Source of the DNA: an uncultured Bacteroides sp.
GTDB lineage: Bacteria > Bacteroidota > Bacteroidia > Cytophagales > Cyclobacteriaceae
Length of the DNA stretch: 64,000 nucleotides
Assembly (NCBI GenBank): GCA_902168185.1
Contig: CABHOV010000073.1
Location: 186,001-250,000 of the forward strand
Reading direction: 5' to 3'
Position 1 is the stretch's first letter. Each line of letters opens with the position of its first letter. This document shows positions 1 to 8,360 of the stretch, piece after piece. Position numbers and translations under genes: made by a program. The notes beneath the pieces were generated by a model that made no database searches, was not told the DNA's origin, and worked only from the letters and a program-made list of their open reading frames with translations.

Positions 1-744
1 GGCATCGCCGTATACTACACCACAAAGAACGGAAGGCTGACTCTGTGCTTTATCAGCGATAGCCTTTGCCTCTAAATAACTTTTCTTAACGAACTGAAAA
101 ATTGAATCTGCTTCTTTCTCTTTGTTGAAAAATACAGCCACAAATTTGATCCACTCCGCGCGACCCAGTGGATGCTTTTCGAGGTATTCCGAATTGATTA
201 CGACCGGAACTCCAAGTTCTTCTATCTTTTTAAACTGTCCATAATCACTACTCATGGTATAGCCCATAAGCATATCTGGTTTTAACATGGCCAAACGTTC
301 CAGGTTTATACCCTTGTCGATACCAAGCTCTGTTACTTTTCCGGAATCAACACGAGCCCTCATTTTTTCAGAGCTTATAAAATCTGTAGTGGAAAAACCG
401 GTAAGCTTGTCGGTTTCTCCAATATAATCCAGCAATGGTATATGGGTTGTTGATGTGCAAGCGATCGAAGCGATCGGGGTTCGTATAATTTTCATGCCTT
501 GCGCATACGCAGGTATATCTTCTCCTTTAGGAACTAATAAATATGTATACCCTGTAGTAGCCCCTTGAAAAGGATGAAGCACTTCTATGATTTTTAAGTT
601 ACCATCGTAATGTACTTTGAATCCTTCAGCGTATTCGAGGTGCAGTGAATCTTGCTCACGTGTAGTTTGTTTTTTGGTCGCTTTTTTCTGTGTACAAGCC
701 CAGCCCGTAAGCAGTACAAAGGCTATATATGAAATTTTTTTCAT
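1..744 (-). CDS. Periplasmic binding lipoprotein of the Fe-siderophore/cobalamin (BtuF/TroA-like) type, 3' end missing
   Basis: The reading frame opens at an ATG at 744 and runs off the left edge, so about 248 N-terminal residues are visible. It starts with MKKISYIAFVLL followed by TGWAC, a lipobox, so it should be a lipoprotein. The visible part has the pattern of class III substrate-binding proteins: a first lobe with IRTPIASIAC and a STTHIPLLDYIG segment, then KPDMLMGYTMSS, then a GVPVV strand, as in periplasmic binding proteins for iron chelates or vitamin B12. This family delivers a chelate to an inner-membrane ABC importer. No permease or ATPase is in view, so the ligand cannot be named. 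It is transcribed away from the DUF5522 gene, with 103 nt between the two starts. Confidence 0.75.
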   Translation of the reverse strand, partial: MKKISYIAFVLLTGWACTQKKATKKQTTREQDSLHLEYAEGFKVHYDGNLKIIEVLHPFQGATTGYTYLLVPKGEDIPAYAQGMKIIRTPIASIACTSTTHIPLLDYIGETDKLTGFSTTDFISSEKMRARVDSGKVTELGIDKGINLERLAMLKPDMLMGYTMSSDYGQFKKIEELGVPVVINSEYLEKHPLGRAEWIKFVAVFFNKEKEADSIFQFVKKSYLEAKAIADKAQSQPSVLCGVVYGDA

Positions 745-847
745 GAGATGGATGTTCGAATCACGAAGCAAGGTAACGACTTCATTCCGTATGCTACCGC
801 GAAAGTTTCAGGAGAATAAATTTTAAGTTTTCTTTGTCGGGAATATT

Positions 848-1036
848 ATGGACAACATAGATAAGGGAGAAAGGGAAGATGATTTTAAAGACTCTATATA
901 TCACTATATGGAGAATGGATTGATTGTCTTTACCGAAGCTTTTCATCTCAAGCGCGGCTATTGCTGCAAAAGTGGTTGCCGGCATTGCCCCTATGGATTT
1001 AAAAAAGGGAAGGACAATAGAGCAGCGAAGGAGTAA
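848..1036 (+). CDS. DUF5522 small cysteine-rich protein
   Basis: A 62-residue protein with a tight cysteine block near the C-terminus, RGYCCKSGCRHCPYGF, preceded by a GLIVFTEAFHLK stretch. This is the layout of the DUF5522 family that is common in Bacteroidota. Four cysteines and one histidine within 11 residues suggest a metal site, but the function is unknown. The start at 848 leaves an acidic N-terminus with no signal peptide, so it should be cytoplasmic. It ends 1 nt before the stop codon of the convergent meaB gene, so there is no room for a separate terminator. Confidence 0.8.
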   Translation: MDNIDKGEREDDFKDSIYHYMENGLIVFTEAFHLKRGYCCKSGCRHCPYGFKKGKDNRAAKE

Positions 1037-1037
1037 G

Positions 1038-2048
1038 TCATTTATTCCTGATCGCTTCATGATAAGCCGCTAAATATTGAAGGGCAGCCTGCCGGGACGA
1101 AAGTGTACGATTGCCTACTGATTTTATTAAGTCTTTATTTATACTCTGCAGCGAATCAAGTTTTTGGAGATCATCTTTTAAGAGTTGATCAAAGTATTCC
1201 TGAAACCACGCTATATTTTGCTGGCTGCGATTAGCATCAAAAAAACCGGACGCCATGGTTTGATCTCTATATTTCAAAATCATTTTCCAGGTTTCTTCTA
1301 TACCCTCACCCGTAACAGCGGAGGACGTTAACACGCGGGGAGTCCATCCTGATTCAGCTGCAGCAAAGAGATGAAAGGCATGCTGGTATTCAGCCATAGC
1401 TTCGGTTGCTTTTTTTGTATTGTCGCCATCCGCTTTGGTAATCACCAGGCCATCGGCCATTTCCATGATTCCTTTTTTTATACCCTGAAGTTCATCACCG
1501 GCCCCGGCCAGCATCAGTAGTAAAAAAAAGTCAACCATATTTTTAACGGATACTTCAGACTGACCAACGCCCACAGTTTCAACGATGATCACATCATACC
1601 CAGCGGCTTCGCATAATAACATCACCTCTCTCGTTTTATGCGCAACGCCTCCCAATGTATTTCCGGAAGCGGTAGGACGAATAAACGCGCTTGGATTTTT
1701 AGAGAGTTCCTCCATTCGCGTTTTGTCTCCAAGTATACTTCCTTTCGTGAGCTGACTGCTGGGATCAATTGTAAGAACAGCAAGTTTTTTTTCCTGACTG
1801 ATTATATGCTTGCCGAACGTTTCAATAAAAGTACTTTTTCCTACACCGGGCACACCTGTAATACCAATGCGAATTGCATTGCCTGTTTTCGAAATAATTC
1901 TCTCCAATAATGCTGCACCTGTTATCTGGTCTGCAGTACGCGTGCTTTCAATAAGCGTTATAGCCTGACCTAGGATTACGCGATCGCCCCGCAGAATGCC
2001 CGCTGCGAACTGATCGATGGTAAGTTTTGATTTAAGAGAGCCTTTCAA
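1038..2048 (-). CDS. meaB: MeaB-type GTPase, methylmalonyl-CoA mutase chaperone
   Basis: MeaB/ArgK is a G3E-type P-loop GTPase that protects methylmalonyl-CoA mutase and gates loading of its B12 cofactor. Seen here: GITGVPGVGKST (Walker A), VLTIDPSSQLTKGSILGDKTRM, the switch region RPTASGNTLGGVA, IIVETVGVGQSE (Walker B) and ITKAD (NKxD-like base motif). I place the start at a TTG at 2048, giving 336 aa, close to the family length. The frame stays open to an ATG at 2201, but that extension is antisense to the N-terminus of the divergent CHASE2 gene and does not look like MeaB. The mutase genes are not in this window. B12 use fits the binding lipoprotein at the left edge, but that link is only inference. 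Confidence 0.9.
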   Translation of the reverse strand: MKGSLKSKLTIDQFAAGILRGDRVILGQAITLIESTRTADQITGAALLERIISKTGNAIRIGITGVPGVGKSTFIETFGKHIISQEKKLAVLTIDPSSQLTKGSILGDKTRMEELSKNPSAFIRPTASGNTLGGVAHKTREVMLLCEAAGYDVIIVETVGVGQSEVSVKNMVDFFLLLMLAGAGDELQGIKKGIMEMADGLVITKADGDNTKKATEAMAEYQHAFHLFAAAESGWTPRVLTSSAVTGEGIEETWKMILKYRDQTMASGFFDANRSQQNIAWFQEYFDQLLKDDLQKLDSLQSINKDLIKSVGNRTLSSRQAALQYLAAYHEAIRNK

Positions 2049-2106
2049 CGTAGTATAGAATTGACCGTTTAAATTTCTAAATTTACTAGATACTACGGCT
2101 ACCTGT

Positions 2107-3405
2107 ATGTGGAAATTCCTGATTAACAGTTTGCTTGCAACCTTTTTTGTATTTGGAGTCATGTGGGGTATTTCGAAAATAACCAAACTTGAACTCTTCA
2201 ATGCTTTTGACCCGATTGCTCAAGCACTTTCTGATTTTGAACTTACCGACTATGCTTTTTCAAACCTTCGTCCTGATCCACTTGTGGACGAACGAATTGT
2301 ATTGGTAAATATAGGAGGACTATCACGCGGGCAGATCGCACAGCAAATCTCAATTATAGCGCAGCATAAACCGAGAGTAATAGGAGTCGATAGTTTTTTT
2401 GATTGTGAAGGAGGTCTTCGCGATACTGTAAACTGCCCACAGCTGTTGGATACATTGGGAAACCTGATGTTAAGCAACGCTATACAACAAGCCGGAAATG
2501 TTGTACTCGTTTCAAAGTTACTTCAGTCAGATTCATTGACTCAAGCGCAGGGGCTTGATGTATATGATTCTATAGAAATATCGGATCCGGCTTTTCAGGA
2601 TTTTGCCGCCCATGGTTATGCAAGTTTGCCCACGGGAGCGCGATACCAGGAAGACGTGAAGATATGCCGTTCATTTTTTCCGAAGGTTGAGGTAAATGGA
2701 AAAGATGAATATGCTTTTGCTGTGCGCATGGCAATGAAGTACGATTCGGCAAAGGCTGTGAAATTATTAAAGCGCGATAAGTTTGAAGAGATCGTTAACT
2801 ATAGAGGCAATATTGATATTCAAGATGTACGAATACAATCGCTTCGGAAAAAAGATTTAGGCACAACGAAGTATCCGGTGATGTTCTATGCGCTGGATGT
2901 ACATCAGCCTTTTACAGGAGAATTTCTTCCGGAGATGATCAAGGATAAAATTGTAATCTTCGGTTTCTTAGGAAATTATTTTGGTGATCCTTCCTGGAAC
3001 GATAAGTTCTTTACGCCCCTCAATAATAAAGTTGCAGGCCGCGCTAATCCGGATATGTTTGGATTGGTAGTACATGCAAATATTCTCGCTACCATTTTAA
3101 ATGAAGACTATATTGACGAATTGCCTGACTGGGCTACATATTTAACCGCTTTCATTTTATGTTTTCTAAACGTGGCATTGTTTTATGTGCTTAACCAGCG
3201 GTATCCATTGTGGTTTGATAGCGTGTCGCTGCTTATCCAGGTATTGCAGATCGGGCTGCTAATGGGTTTTACAATTTGGTTGTTCGCGGAATCGAACTTC
3301 AAACTCGATCTTACGTTAACACTGGCGACTATCGCGGCTGTAGGGCCTTCTTTCGAATTTTATTTCAACGTTTTAAGGCCTGCGATGGCACGGCTTAGGC
3401 TATAA
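2107..3405 (+). CDS. CHASE2-domain membrane protein without an output domain
   Basis: A 432-residue protein: one N-terminal membrane segment (about residues 5-23), a periplasmic CHASE2 sensor (about 40-330) with the typical strands IVLVNIGG, KPRVIGVDSFF and DKIVIFGFLGNYFGDP, then about three transmembrane helices from WATYLTAFILCFLNVALF to the C-terminus. CHASE2 normally sits on a cyclase, kinase or GGDEF protein; here the chain stops after the last helix near ARLRL, so no signalling domain follows. It is probably the first gene of a set with the two secreted FecR-like genes downstream (73 nt gap to the first). It may pass its signal by protein contact. Family call firm, role unknown. Confidence 0.85.
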   Translation: MWKFLINSLLATFFVFGVMWGISKITKLELFNAFDPIAQALSDFELTDYAFSNLRPDPLVDERIVLVNIGGLSRGQIAQQISIIAQHKPRVIGVDSFFDCEGGLRDTVNCPQLLDTLGNLMLSNAIQQAGNVVLVSKLLQSDSLTQAQGLDVYDSIEISDPAFQDFAAHGYASLPTGARYQEDVKICRSFFPKVEVNGKDEYAFAVRMAMKYDSAKAVKLLKRDKFEEIVNYRGNIDIQDVRIQSLRKKDLGTTKYPVMFYALDVHQPFTGEFLPEMIKDKIVIFGFLGNYFGDPSWNDKFFTPLNNKVAGRANPDMFGLVVHANILATILNEDYIDELPDWATYLTAFILCFLNVALFYVLNQRYPLWFDSVSLLIQVLQIGLLMGFTIWLFAESNFKLDLTLTLATIAAVGPSFEFYFNVLRPAMARLRL

Positions 3406-3478
3406 CATAATAAGAAAGATTACCTAAAACCAGCCAGGAGTATTAACAGTCAAATTGATTTTACGTGAATGCAAAAAT

Positions 3479-4375
3479 ATGAAAACTAAATCCCTACCCA
3501 TTTTATTATTCGCTCTCCTTTTAGCTTTCTCTACCGTTGCCCAGGATTATGCTTTTAAAGTACTGGTAATAAAAGGAACCAATGAATTAAAAACAGGCGA
3601 TGCCTGGCAACCTATAAAAACAGGTGCGTCTTTAAAGTCTGGCGATGAACTGAAATTATCCGACAACTCCTATATAGGGCTTATGCATATAACAGGTAAG
3701 CCTATTGAATTGAAACAAGCTGGTAGTTATAAGGTGGCGGATCTCTCATCGAAAATTAGTGGAGGTTCCAGTGTCCTGAATAAATATACCGACTTCATAC
3801 TCAGCAGTAATTCAACAGAAGCTAAGAAAAACAGATTGAGTGCAACCGGAGCGGTACACCGCGGTGAAGCAACGGCTATCCAAATTCTATTACCAGAAAA
3901 TCAACATGCAGATATATATAACTCGGCGGTTGCTATTTCCTGGGAAGCAAGTAAAGTTGAGGGGCCCTATATTGTTGTGATTAATAATATGTTTGGCGAA
4001 GAACTCGCTAAAATAGAAACTCCTGAATCATCGATTCGTGTAGATCTTAGCGAAGCAAAATATGCGACTGAAAATGCAGTGCTTGTGCAAGTTGCTGCCA
4101 AGGCGGATCCTAATAAAAAGTCTGCAGAAAGGCTGATCAAGAAAATGACACAACCTCAGAAGGATAAAATTAAAATCTCACTTGGTGAAATTCAGAATAA
4201 TGTATCTGAACAAACGGCATTGAATAAACTTTTGCTGGCAGGCTTTTATGAAGAACATCATCTATATATCGATGCTGTTGCAGCATACGAAGATGCCATT
4301 CGGTTAGCGCCTGACGTAGCTTTTTATAAAGAATCATACGATGATTTTTTAATCAGAAACGGCATGAAACGTTAA
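3479..4375 (+). CDS. Secreted FecR-like protein, first of a tandem pair
   Basis: A 298-residue protein. I choose the ATG at 3479 because it begins a clean signal peptide (MKTKSLPILLFALLLAF, cleavage near TVAQ); a TTG 24 nt upstream would add eight residues before it. The N-terminal half (about 20-90) has the FecR-type beta pattern: KVLVIKGTNEL, W-x-P-I-x-TGASLKSGDELKL, SYIGLMHITG, then a GSYKV turn. A conserved SATGAVHRG motif follows near residue 120. The last 45 residues look like one tetratricopeptide helix pair (AVAAYEDAIRLAPD). The protein is probably periplasmic, where it could meet the CHASE2 domain. It is clearly paralogous along its whole length to the next gene. Function unknown. 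Confidence 0.75.
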   Translation: MKTKSLPILLFALLLAFSTVAQDYAFKVLVIKGTNELKTGDAWQPIKTGASLKSGDELKLSDNSYIGLMHITGKPIELKQAGSYKVADLSSKISGGSSVLNKYTDFILSSNSTEAKKNRLSATGAVHRGEATAIQILLPENQHADIYNSAVAISWEASKVEGPYIVVINNMFGEELAKIETPESSIRVDLSEAKYATENAVLVQVAAKADPNKKSAERLIKKMTQPQKDKIKISLGEIQNNVSEQTALNKLLLAGFYEEHHLYIDAVAAYEDAIRLAPDVAFYKESYDDFLIRNGMKR

Positions 4376-4396
4376 TTTTTTTGAAAAAAATATAAG

Positions 4397-4423
4397 AAGA
4401 AGCCGCTGTGGAAGCGGCTTCTT
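4397..4423 (+). terminator. Intrinsic terminator between the FecR-like paralogues
   Basis: A perfect 10-bp stem (AAGAAGCCGC at 4397-4406 pairing with 4414-4423) with a 7-nt loop lies 21 nt after the stop codon. Only a short T-rich tail follows, so termination may be partial. Confidence 0.6.
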
Positions 4424-4494
4424 CGTTTCAGGAAAGAAATATCAGGAAGATGTTCTAATTTTGAATCGATAAAAACCCTTAATCATAATTTGTC

Positions 4495-5397
4495 ATGAAA
4501 ACGAAGTTGGCGCTAGTAGTATTTATTCTAATTGGATTTGCACAGGCAATGGCCCAGAACTATACGTTTAAGGTTCTGGTAAACAAAGGAAAGAACGAAG
4601 TAAAGGCAGGCAAGGATTGGCAGACTATAAAAGTCGGCTCAAGTCTTAACTCGGCAGATGAACTGAAGGTCGCTGAAAACTCATATATAGGGTTGGTTCA
4701 CGTCAGCGGCAAACCCCTGGAAGTAAAGCAAGCAGGCAAGTATAAAGTTGCTGACCTGGCTGCGAAGGTGAGTGGAGGAGCCAATGTATTGAACAAGTAT
4801 GCAGATTTTATATTGAGTTCGAATACACAAAAGGCAAATGGCCTCCAGGCAACCGGAGCGGTTCATCGCGGTTCAATCATTCCGCTATACTTACCGTCAG
4901 CTACGCAAAATTCTGCGATCTATAATGATGTCGTGATCATTAACTGGGATGTTGAAAAGATTCCTGGGCCCTATACGGTGAAATTCAAGAGCCTGTTTGA
5001 TGAAGAGCTCGCGAAGCTTGACGCGAACGAGAGCAGTCTTCGCATAGATCTTTCTGATCCGAGCTTTACAAATGAAGATAACATTCTGGTCACTGTTGAA
5101 TCTAAAACAGACAAGAACAAAGTATCCGAAAAGTATACATTGAAGCGGTTATCGAAAGCGGATAAGGCCAGAATAAAAAATGCGTTAAGTGAGATCTCCG
5201 CTCAAACGGAAGATAACACAGCGATTAATAAACTTATCCTGGCAGGTTTCTTCGAGCAGAATTCTTTGCTGATTGATGCAGCAACAGCACTTCAGGAAGC
5301 CATAAAACTTGCTCCGGATGTGCAGATGTACAAAGATTTATATAACGACTTTTTAATACGTAATAAGCTAAAAGACAAGCCGTTAAATTCTAAATAA
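4495..5397 (+). CDS. Secreted FecR-like protein, second of a tandem pair
   Basis: A 300-residue paralogue of the preceding gene. It has a signal peptide (MKTKLALVVFILIGFAQAMAQ), the same FecR-like core (FKVLVNKGKNEV, WQTIKVGSSLNSADELKV, SYIGLVHVSG, GKYKVADL), the shared ATGAVHRG motif and the same C-terminal helix pair (AATALQEAIKLAPDVQMYKDLYNDFLIRN). The two copies line up end to end, which points to a tandem duplication that has since diverged. Its own terminator follows and the preceding copy also has one, so the two may be expressed at different levels. No enzyme motif is visible. A structural or sensory partner role for the CHASE2 protein is inference only. Confidence 0.75.
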   Translation: MKTKLALVVFILIGFAQAMAQNYTFKVLVNKGKNEVKAGKDWQTIKVGSSLNSADELKVAENSYIGLVHVSGKPLEVKQAGKYKVADLAAKVSGGANVLNKYADFILSSNTQKANGLQATGAVHRGSIIPLYLPSATQNSAIYNDVVIINWDVEKIPGPYTVKFKSLFDEELAKLDANESSLRIDLSDPSFTNEDNILVTVESKTDKNKVSEKYTLKRLSKADKARIKNALSEISAQTEDNTAINKLILAGFFEQNSLLIDAATALQEAIKLAPDVQMYKDLYNDFLIRNKLKDKPLNSK

Positions 5398-5402
5398 CCA
5401 AC

Positions 5403-5432
5403 ACAAAAGGCTGTCGCGAGGCAGCCTTTTGT
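5403..5432 (+). terminator. Intrinsic terminator after the second FecR-like gene
   Basis: A perfect 11-bp stem (ACAAAAGGCTG at 5403-5413 with 5422-5432) around an 8-nt loop starts 6 nt after the stop codon. The descending arm ends in TTTTGT. Confidence 0.75.
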
Positions 5433-5444
5433 ATTTCATGTTGG

Positions 5445-5475
5445 TTTGGTTGATAGCTTTATTATCCTATTTTTG
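5445..5475 (+). promoter_or_regulatory. Bacteroidota-type housekeeping promoter of sucD
   Basis: TTTG at 5445-5448, exactly 19 nt of spacer, then TATTTTTG at 5468-5475. This matches the -33/-7 consensus (TTTG, N19, TAnnTTTG) of the Bacteroidota primary sigma factor in every fixed base. Transcription should begin near 5482, leaving a leader of about 16 nt without a Shine-Dalgarno sequence. Confidence 0.8.
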
Positions 5476-5497
5476 TGCTGCTTAAAAATCAACGTTC

Positions 5498-6376
5498 ATG
5501 AGTGTACTGGTTAATAAAAATTCAAGAATAATTGTTCAAGGTTTCACTGGCTCGGAAGGTACTTTCCATGCCGGGCAAATGATTGAGTACGGAACCAATG
5601 TGGTAGGAGGAGTTACTCCGGCAAAAGGCGGAACTGAACATTTGGGACGACCAGTATTTAACACAGTGAAAGAAGCTGTTGATAAAACCGGTGCAGATGT
5701 GTCTATCATTTTTGTTCCTCCTGCTTTTGCAGCAGATGCGATTATGGAAGCAGCAGATGCTGGTATCAAAGTAATTATCGCGATCACAGAAGGTATCCCT
5801 GTAAAGGATATGATGGTTGCTAAGAGCTATATAGATAACAAAGGTGCAACGCTGATCGGTCCTAATTGCCCAGGCGTTATTACACCTGGAGAAGCGAAAG
5901 TTGGTATTATGCCAGGCTTCGTTTTCAAAAAAGGAAGAATCGGTATTGTATCAAAATCAGGAACGCTTACGTATGAAGCCGCTGACCAAATTGTAAAAGC
6001 TGGTCTGGGTATATCAACTGCTATAGGTATAGGTGGAGATCCTATCATCGGAACGCCTACAAAAGATGCGGTAGAGTTATTGATGAATGATCCTGAAACG
6101 GATGCGATCGTAATGATTGGTGAGATCGGTGGAAACTACGAGCCTGTTGCTGCGCGCTGGATCAAAGAAAACGGAAACAAGAAACCTGTTGTAGGGTTCA
6201 TCGCTGGTCAGACAGCCCCTGCCGGAAGAAGAATGGGACATGCCGGTGCTATCATTGGTGGTGCTGAAGATACTGCAGCTGCTAAAATGAGTGTATTACA
6301 AGAGTGTGGAATTCACGTAGTAGAATCGCCAGCAGAAATTGGCGAAACGATGTTGAAAGTTCTTGGCAAGAAATAA
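5498..6376 (+). CDS. sucD: Succinyl-CoA synthetase alpha subunit
   Basis: The alpha subunit of succinyl-CoA ligase (TCA cycle) binds CoA and carries the phospho-histidine; the beta subunit, not in view, binds the nucleotide. The 292 residues have the usual family length. They show the N-terminal CoA-binding Rossmann fold ([16 protein letters not shown]), the [20 protein letters not shown] signature, and the active-site loop [13 protein letters not shown] with His248. The start is set by the strong promoter just upstream. The gene appears to be transcribed alone: a terminator lies on each side and sucC is not adjacent, which is common in this phylum. Confidence 0.97.
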   Translation: MSVLVNKNSRIIVQGFTGSEGTFHAGQMIEYGTNVVGGVTPAKGGTEHLGRPVFNTVKEAVDKTGADVSIIFVPPAFAADAIMEAADAGIKVIIAITEGIPVKDMMVAKSYIDNKGATLIGPNCPGVITPGEAKVGIMPGFVFKKGRIGIVSKSGTLTYEAADQIVKAGLGISTAIGIGGDPIIGTPTKDAVELLMNDPETDAIVMIGEIGGNYEPVAARWIKENGNKKPVVGFIAGQTAPAGRRMGHAGAIIGGAEDTAAAKMSVLQECGIHVVESPAEIGETMLKVLGKK

Positions 6377-6381
6377 TATAA

Positions 6382-6416
6382 AAGGCCAGTTTTTAAAACC
6401 TTTAGAAGCTGGCCTT
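6382..6416. terminator. Bidirectional terminator between convergent sucD and a small gene
   Basis: An 8-bp stem, AAGGCCAG (6382-6389) with CTGGCCTT (6409-6416), flanked by A/T runs on both sides. It covers the stop codon of the minus-strand gene at 6402, so both transcripts probably end here. Confidence 0.6.
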
Positions 6417-6674
6417 AAATTCTCTCTCGAGATAGTCGTTCAGATTATTCAATCCGCGAAGCATGTTCAAATGCTCAGCTTCTTCATTCACATTATCATT
6501 CTTATATAGCACCTCAATGAAGAGGTCACGGAGCATATAGATGTGAATTCTACGTCCGTTCTTAAGGCGTGTTCCAAGCATGATACCTTTCTTCTTCAAA
6601 TAGTTTGCTTGCTTTTGAAGTGACATCTGCTTGAAAATAAAACTAAGTATCATAAAACGTTTTCCAGTTTGCAT
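6402..6674 (-). CDS. Small conserved-looking hypothetical protein
   Basis: A 90-residue cytoplasmic protein without a signal peptide or membrane helix. It begins MQTGKRFMILSFIFKQ and is rich in Arg/Lys and Leu, with NGRRIHIYMLRDLFIEVLY in the middle and an acidic helix (NVNEEAEHLNMLRGLNNLNDYLE) at the end. I do not recognise the family. It is flanked on both sides by strong hairpins, so it is probably a single-gene unit. Its own promoter must lie between 6675 and about 6740, a stretch taken up partly by the phoH terminator. Confidence 0.6.
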   Translation of the reverse strand: MQTGKRFMILSFIFKQMSLQKQANYLKKKGIMLGTRLKNGRRIHIYMLRDLFIEVLYKNDNVNEEAEHLNMLRGLNNLNDYLEREFKASF

Positions 6675-6701
6675 AGCTGTGGCTAATAATGGGCCAAAAC
6701 T

Positions 6702-6738
6702 ATAAACCCTTGAAATTGCTGGAATTTCAAGGGTTTAT
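6702..6738 (-). terminator. Long perfect inverted repeat, terminator of the PhoH gene
   Basis: A flawless 16-bp stem (6702-6717 with 6723-6738) around a GCTGG loop, 64 nt downstream of the PhoH stop codon. On the minus strand it is followed by an AGTTTTGG stretch. It lies in the 5' region of the next minus-strand gene. Confidence 0.65.
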
Positions 6739-6802
6739 TCTGTGTGAGTCTTAGAATGGGATGGAAAATTTCTGAATTTGAAAATCCCCAGAAGTTATTC
6801 TT

Positions 6803-8140
6803 TTATAGAAGCTCGTTTGCCAGGTTTGCCAGCTCTGATCGCTCACCTTTCTCCAGTGTAATGTGGGCATACAATTCGTGATCCTGTAACCGGTCTATCA
6901 GCGTAGATAAACCATTACTTTGTGAATCAAGATAGGGTGTATCGATCTGGTATATATCTCCTGTAAAAATGATCTTGGTGTTTTCTCCAGCACGGGTAAT
7001 AATTGTCTTCACCTCATGAGGTGTCAGGTTCTGTGCTTCATCTACAATAAAACAGATGTTTGATAAACTCCGCCCGCGGATATAGGCCAGCGGTGTGATC
7101 ACAAGTTTTTCCTGACTCACCATTTCCGTGATCTTGGAATATTCCTTATCTGTTTCACTATACTGATTCTGTATAAACTTCAGGTTGTCCCACAGTGGTT
7201 CCATATAGGGATTTACCTTCGATTTAATATCTCCGGGCAGATAGCCTATATCTTTATTGCTGAGAGGAACAATCGGACGGGCAAGGTATATCTGTTTATA
7301 TTCCCGTTTTTGTTCAAGTGCCGCGGCCAGTGCGAGTAAAGTTTTGCCGGTACCTGCCACTCCTTGAATAGAAACCAATTTAATGTCAGGCTTCAAAGCC
7401 GCATGTATAGCAAAGGTCTGCTCCGCATTTCTAGGCTTCACGCCATATACCGAGCGCTTCTCCACATGCTCAAGCATTCCATTGAAGGGATTATAGTATG
7501 CTAGCGCTGATTTTTTTCCGCTCTTTAATATATAGTAATGATTCTTAAGCGGATTGAGTTTGCCCAAGAGCTCCTGAGGTTGGCAGTATCCTTTTTCGTA
7601 AAGCAGATTGATCAGGTTAGCATCTATATCTTCCACAACGGTGCGGCCGGTATATAGTGAAGATATATTCTGAACTTTACCTGTGGTATAGTCTTCGGCC
7701 TGCAGGCCTAATGATTTCGCTTTTAACCGAAGGTTAACGTCTTTGGAGACAAGGATAACACGTTTCCCTTTTTCGTCTTTTTGTAATTGAAGGGCAGCGT
7801 TTAATATCCGGTGATCAGCCTTCACTTCATTGAATACTTTATTCGCATCGACAGCGCTATGCATGTCCATCAATACCTTAAAGTTACCCTTACCCTTTCC
7901 GTTGATAGGGTTCCATTCCTGAAGCATGCGATCTTTCGCGAGCTTGTCGATCAGTCGAATGAATTCGCGAGCTTCAAAATTTTTAGTGTCGTTGCCCTTT
8001 TTAAAATTATCAAGTTCCTCTAAAACCGTTATCGGTATACCGACATCATGTTCATCGAAGTTAAGAATGGAATTGTGTTCATAAATAATTACGGATGTGT
8101 CGAGTACGAAGATCTTCTTCTCCTTCTTGAGTTTAGTCAT
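6803..8140 (-). CDS. PIN-PhoH fusion ATPase (PhoH2 type)
   Basis: A 445-residue protein with two parts. Residues about 10-150 form a PIN ribonuclease domain (FVLDTSVIIYEHNSILNF, with later acidic residues in KEVADHRILNAAL-like order). Residues about 230-445 form a PhoH ATPase with GVAGTGKTLLALAAAL (Walker A), FIVDEAQNLTPHEVKT (Walker B) and FTGDIYQID. PhoH2 proteins act as ATP-dependent RNA helicases/ribonucleases. In actinobacteria a small antitoxin-like gene often precedes phoH2; here nothing coding lies in the 220 nt upstream, so this looks like the stand-alone housekeeping form. It is a single-gene unit with a strong hairpin after it. Confidence 0.92.
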   Translation of the reverse strand: MTKLKKEKKIFVLDTSVIIYEHNSILNFDEHDVGIPITVLEELDNFKKGNDTKNFEAREFIRLIDKLAKDRMLQEWNPINGKGKGNFKVLMDMHSAVDANKVFNEVKADHRILNAALQLQKDEKGKRVILVSKDVNLRLKAKSLGLQAEDYTTGKVQNISSLYTGRTVVEDIDANLINLLYEKGYCQPQELLGKLNPLKNHYYILKSGKKSALAYYNPFNGMLEHVEKRSVYGVKPRNAEQTFAIHAALKPDIKLVSIQGVAGTGKTLLALAAALEQKREYKQIYLARPIVPLSNKDIGYLPGDIKSKVNPYMEPLWDNLKFIQNQYSETDKEYSKITEMVSQEKLVITPLAYIRGRSLSNICFIVDEAQNLTPHEVKTIITRAGENTKIIFTGDIYQIDTPYLDSQSNGLSTLIDRLQDHELYAHITLEKGERSELANLANELL

Positions 8141-8318
8141 GCTTCACAAAGAACTTAGGGTGAGACTTGAGTAGATCACATGTGAATTTTTCGGAATCAA
8201 AAACCTTCATGCGATATCGTTATTAAACCTTCAATGTTTTAAATGAAAGCTAAAAAAAAGGTTATGATTTGCGAGCATGTGGAGAAGAAAACTTTTTTTA
8301 TAACTTTACGACCCGTTT

Positions 8319-8351
8319 GAGAATGTTATGTTATCAATGTTAACAATTCTC
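8319..8351 (-). terminator. Imperfect hairpin downstream of the AlbA_2 gene
   Basis: GAGAAT-GTTA pairs with TAAC-A-ATTCTC (one bulged base), starting 9 nt after the stop codon of the minus-strand gene at 8361. There is no U-run on that strand, so the terminator call is weak. The rest of 8141-8318 is A/T-rich and shows nothing else. Confidence 0.35.
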
Positions 8352-8360
8352 TGTTAACCA

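Noticed and set aside
1638-1910. 90-residue plus-strand frame opposite meaB
   Set aside because: Fully antisense to the conserved MeaB core and without any domain or start context.
2049-2201. N-terminal extension of MeaB to the ATG at 2201
   Set aside because: The extra 51 residues are antisense to the CHASE2 start and unlike the MeaB N-terminus; a TTG at 2048 gives the family length.
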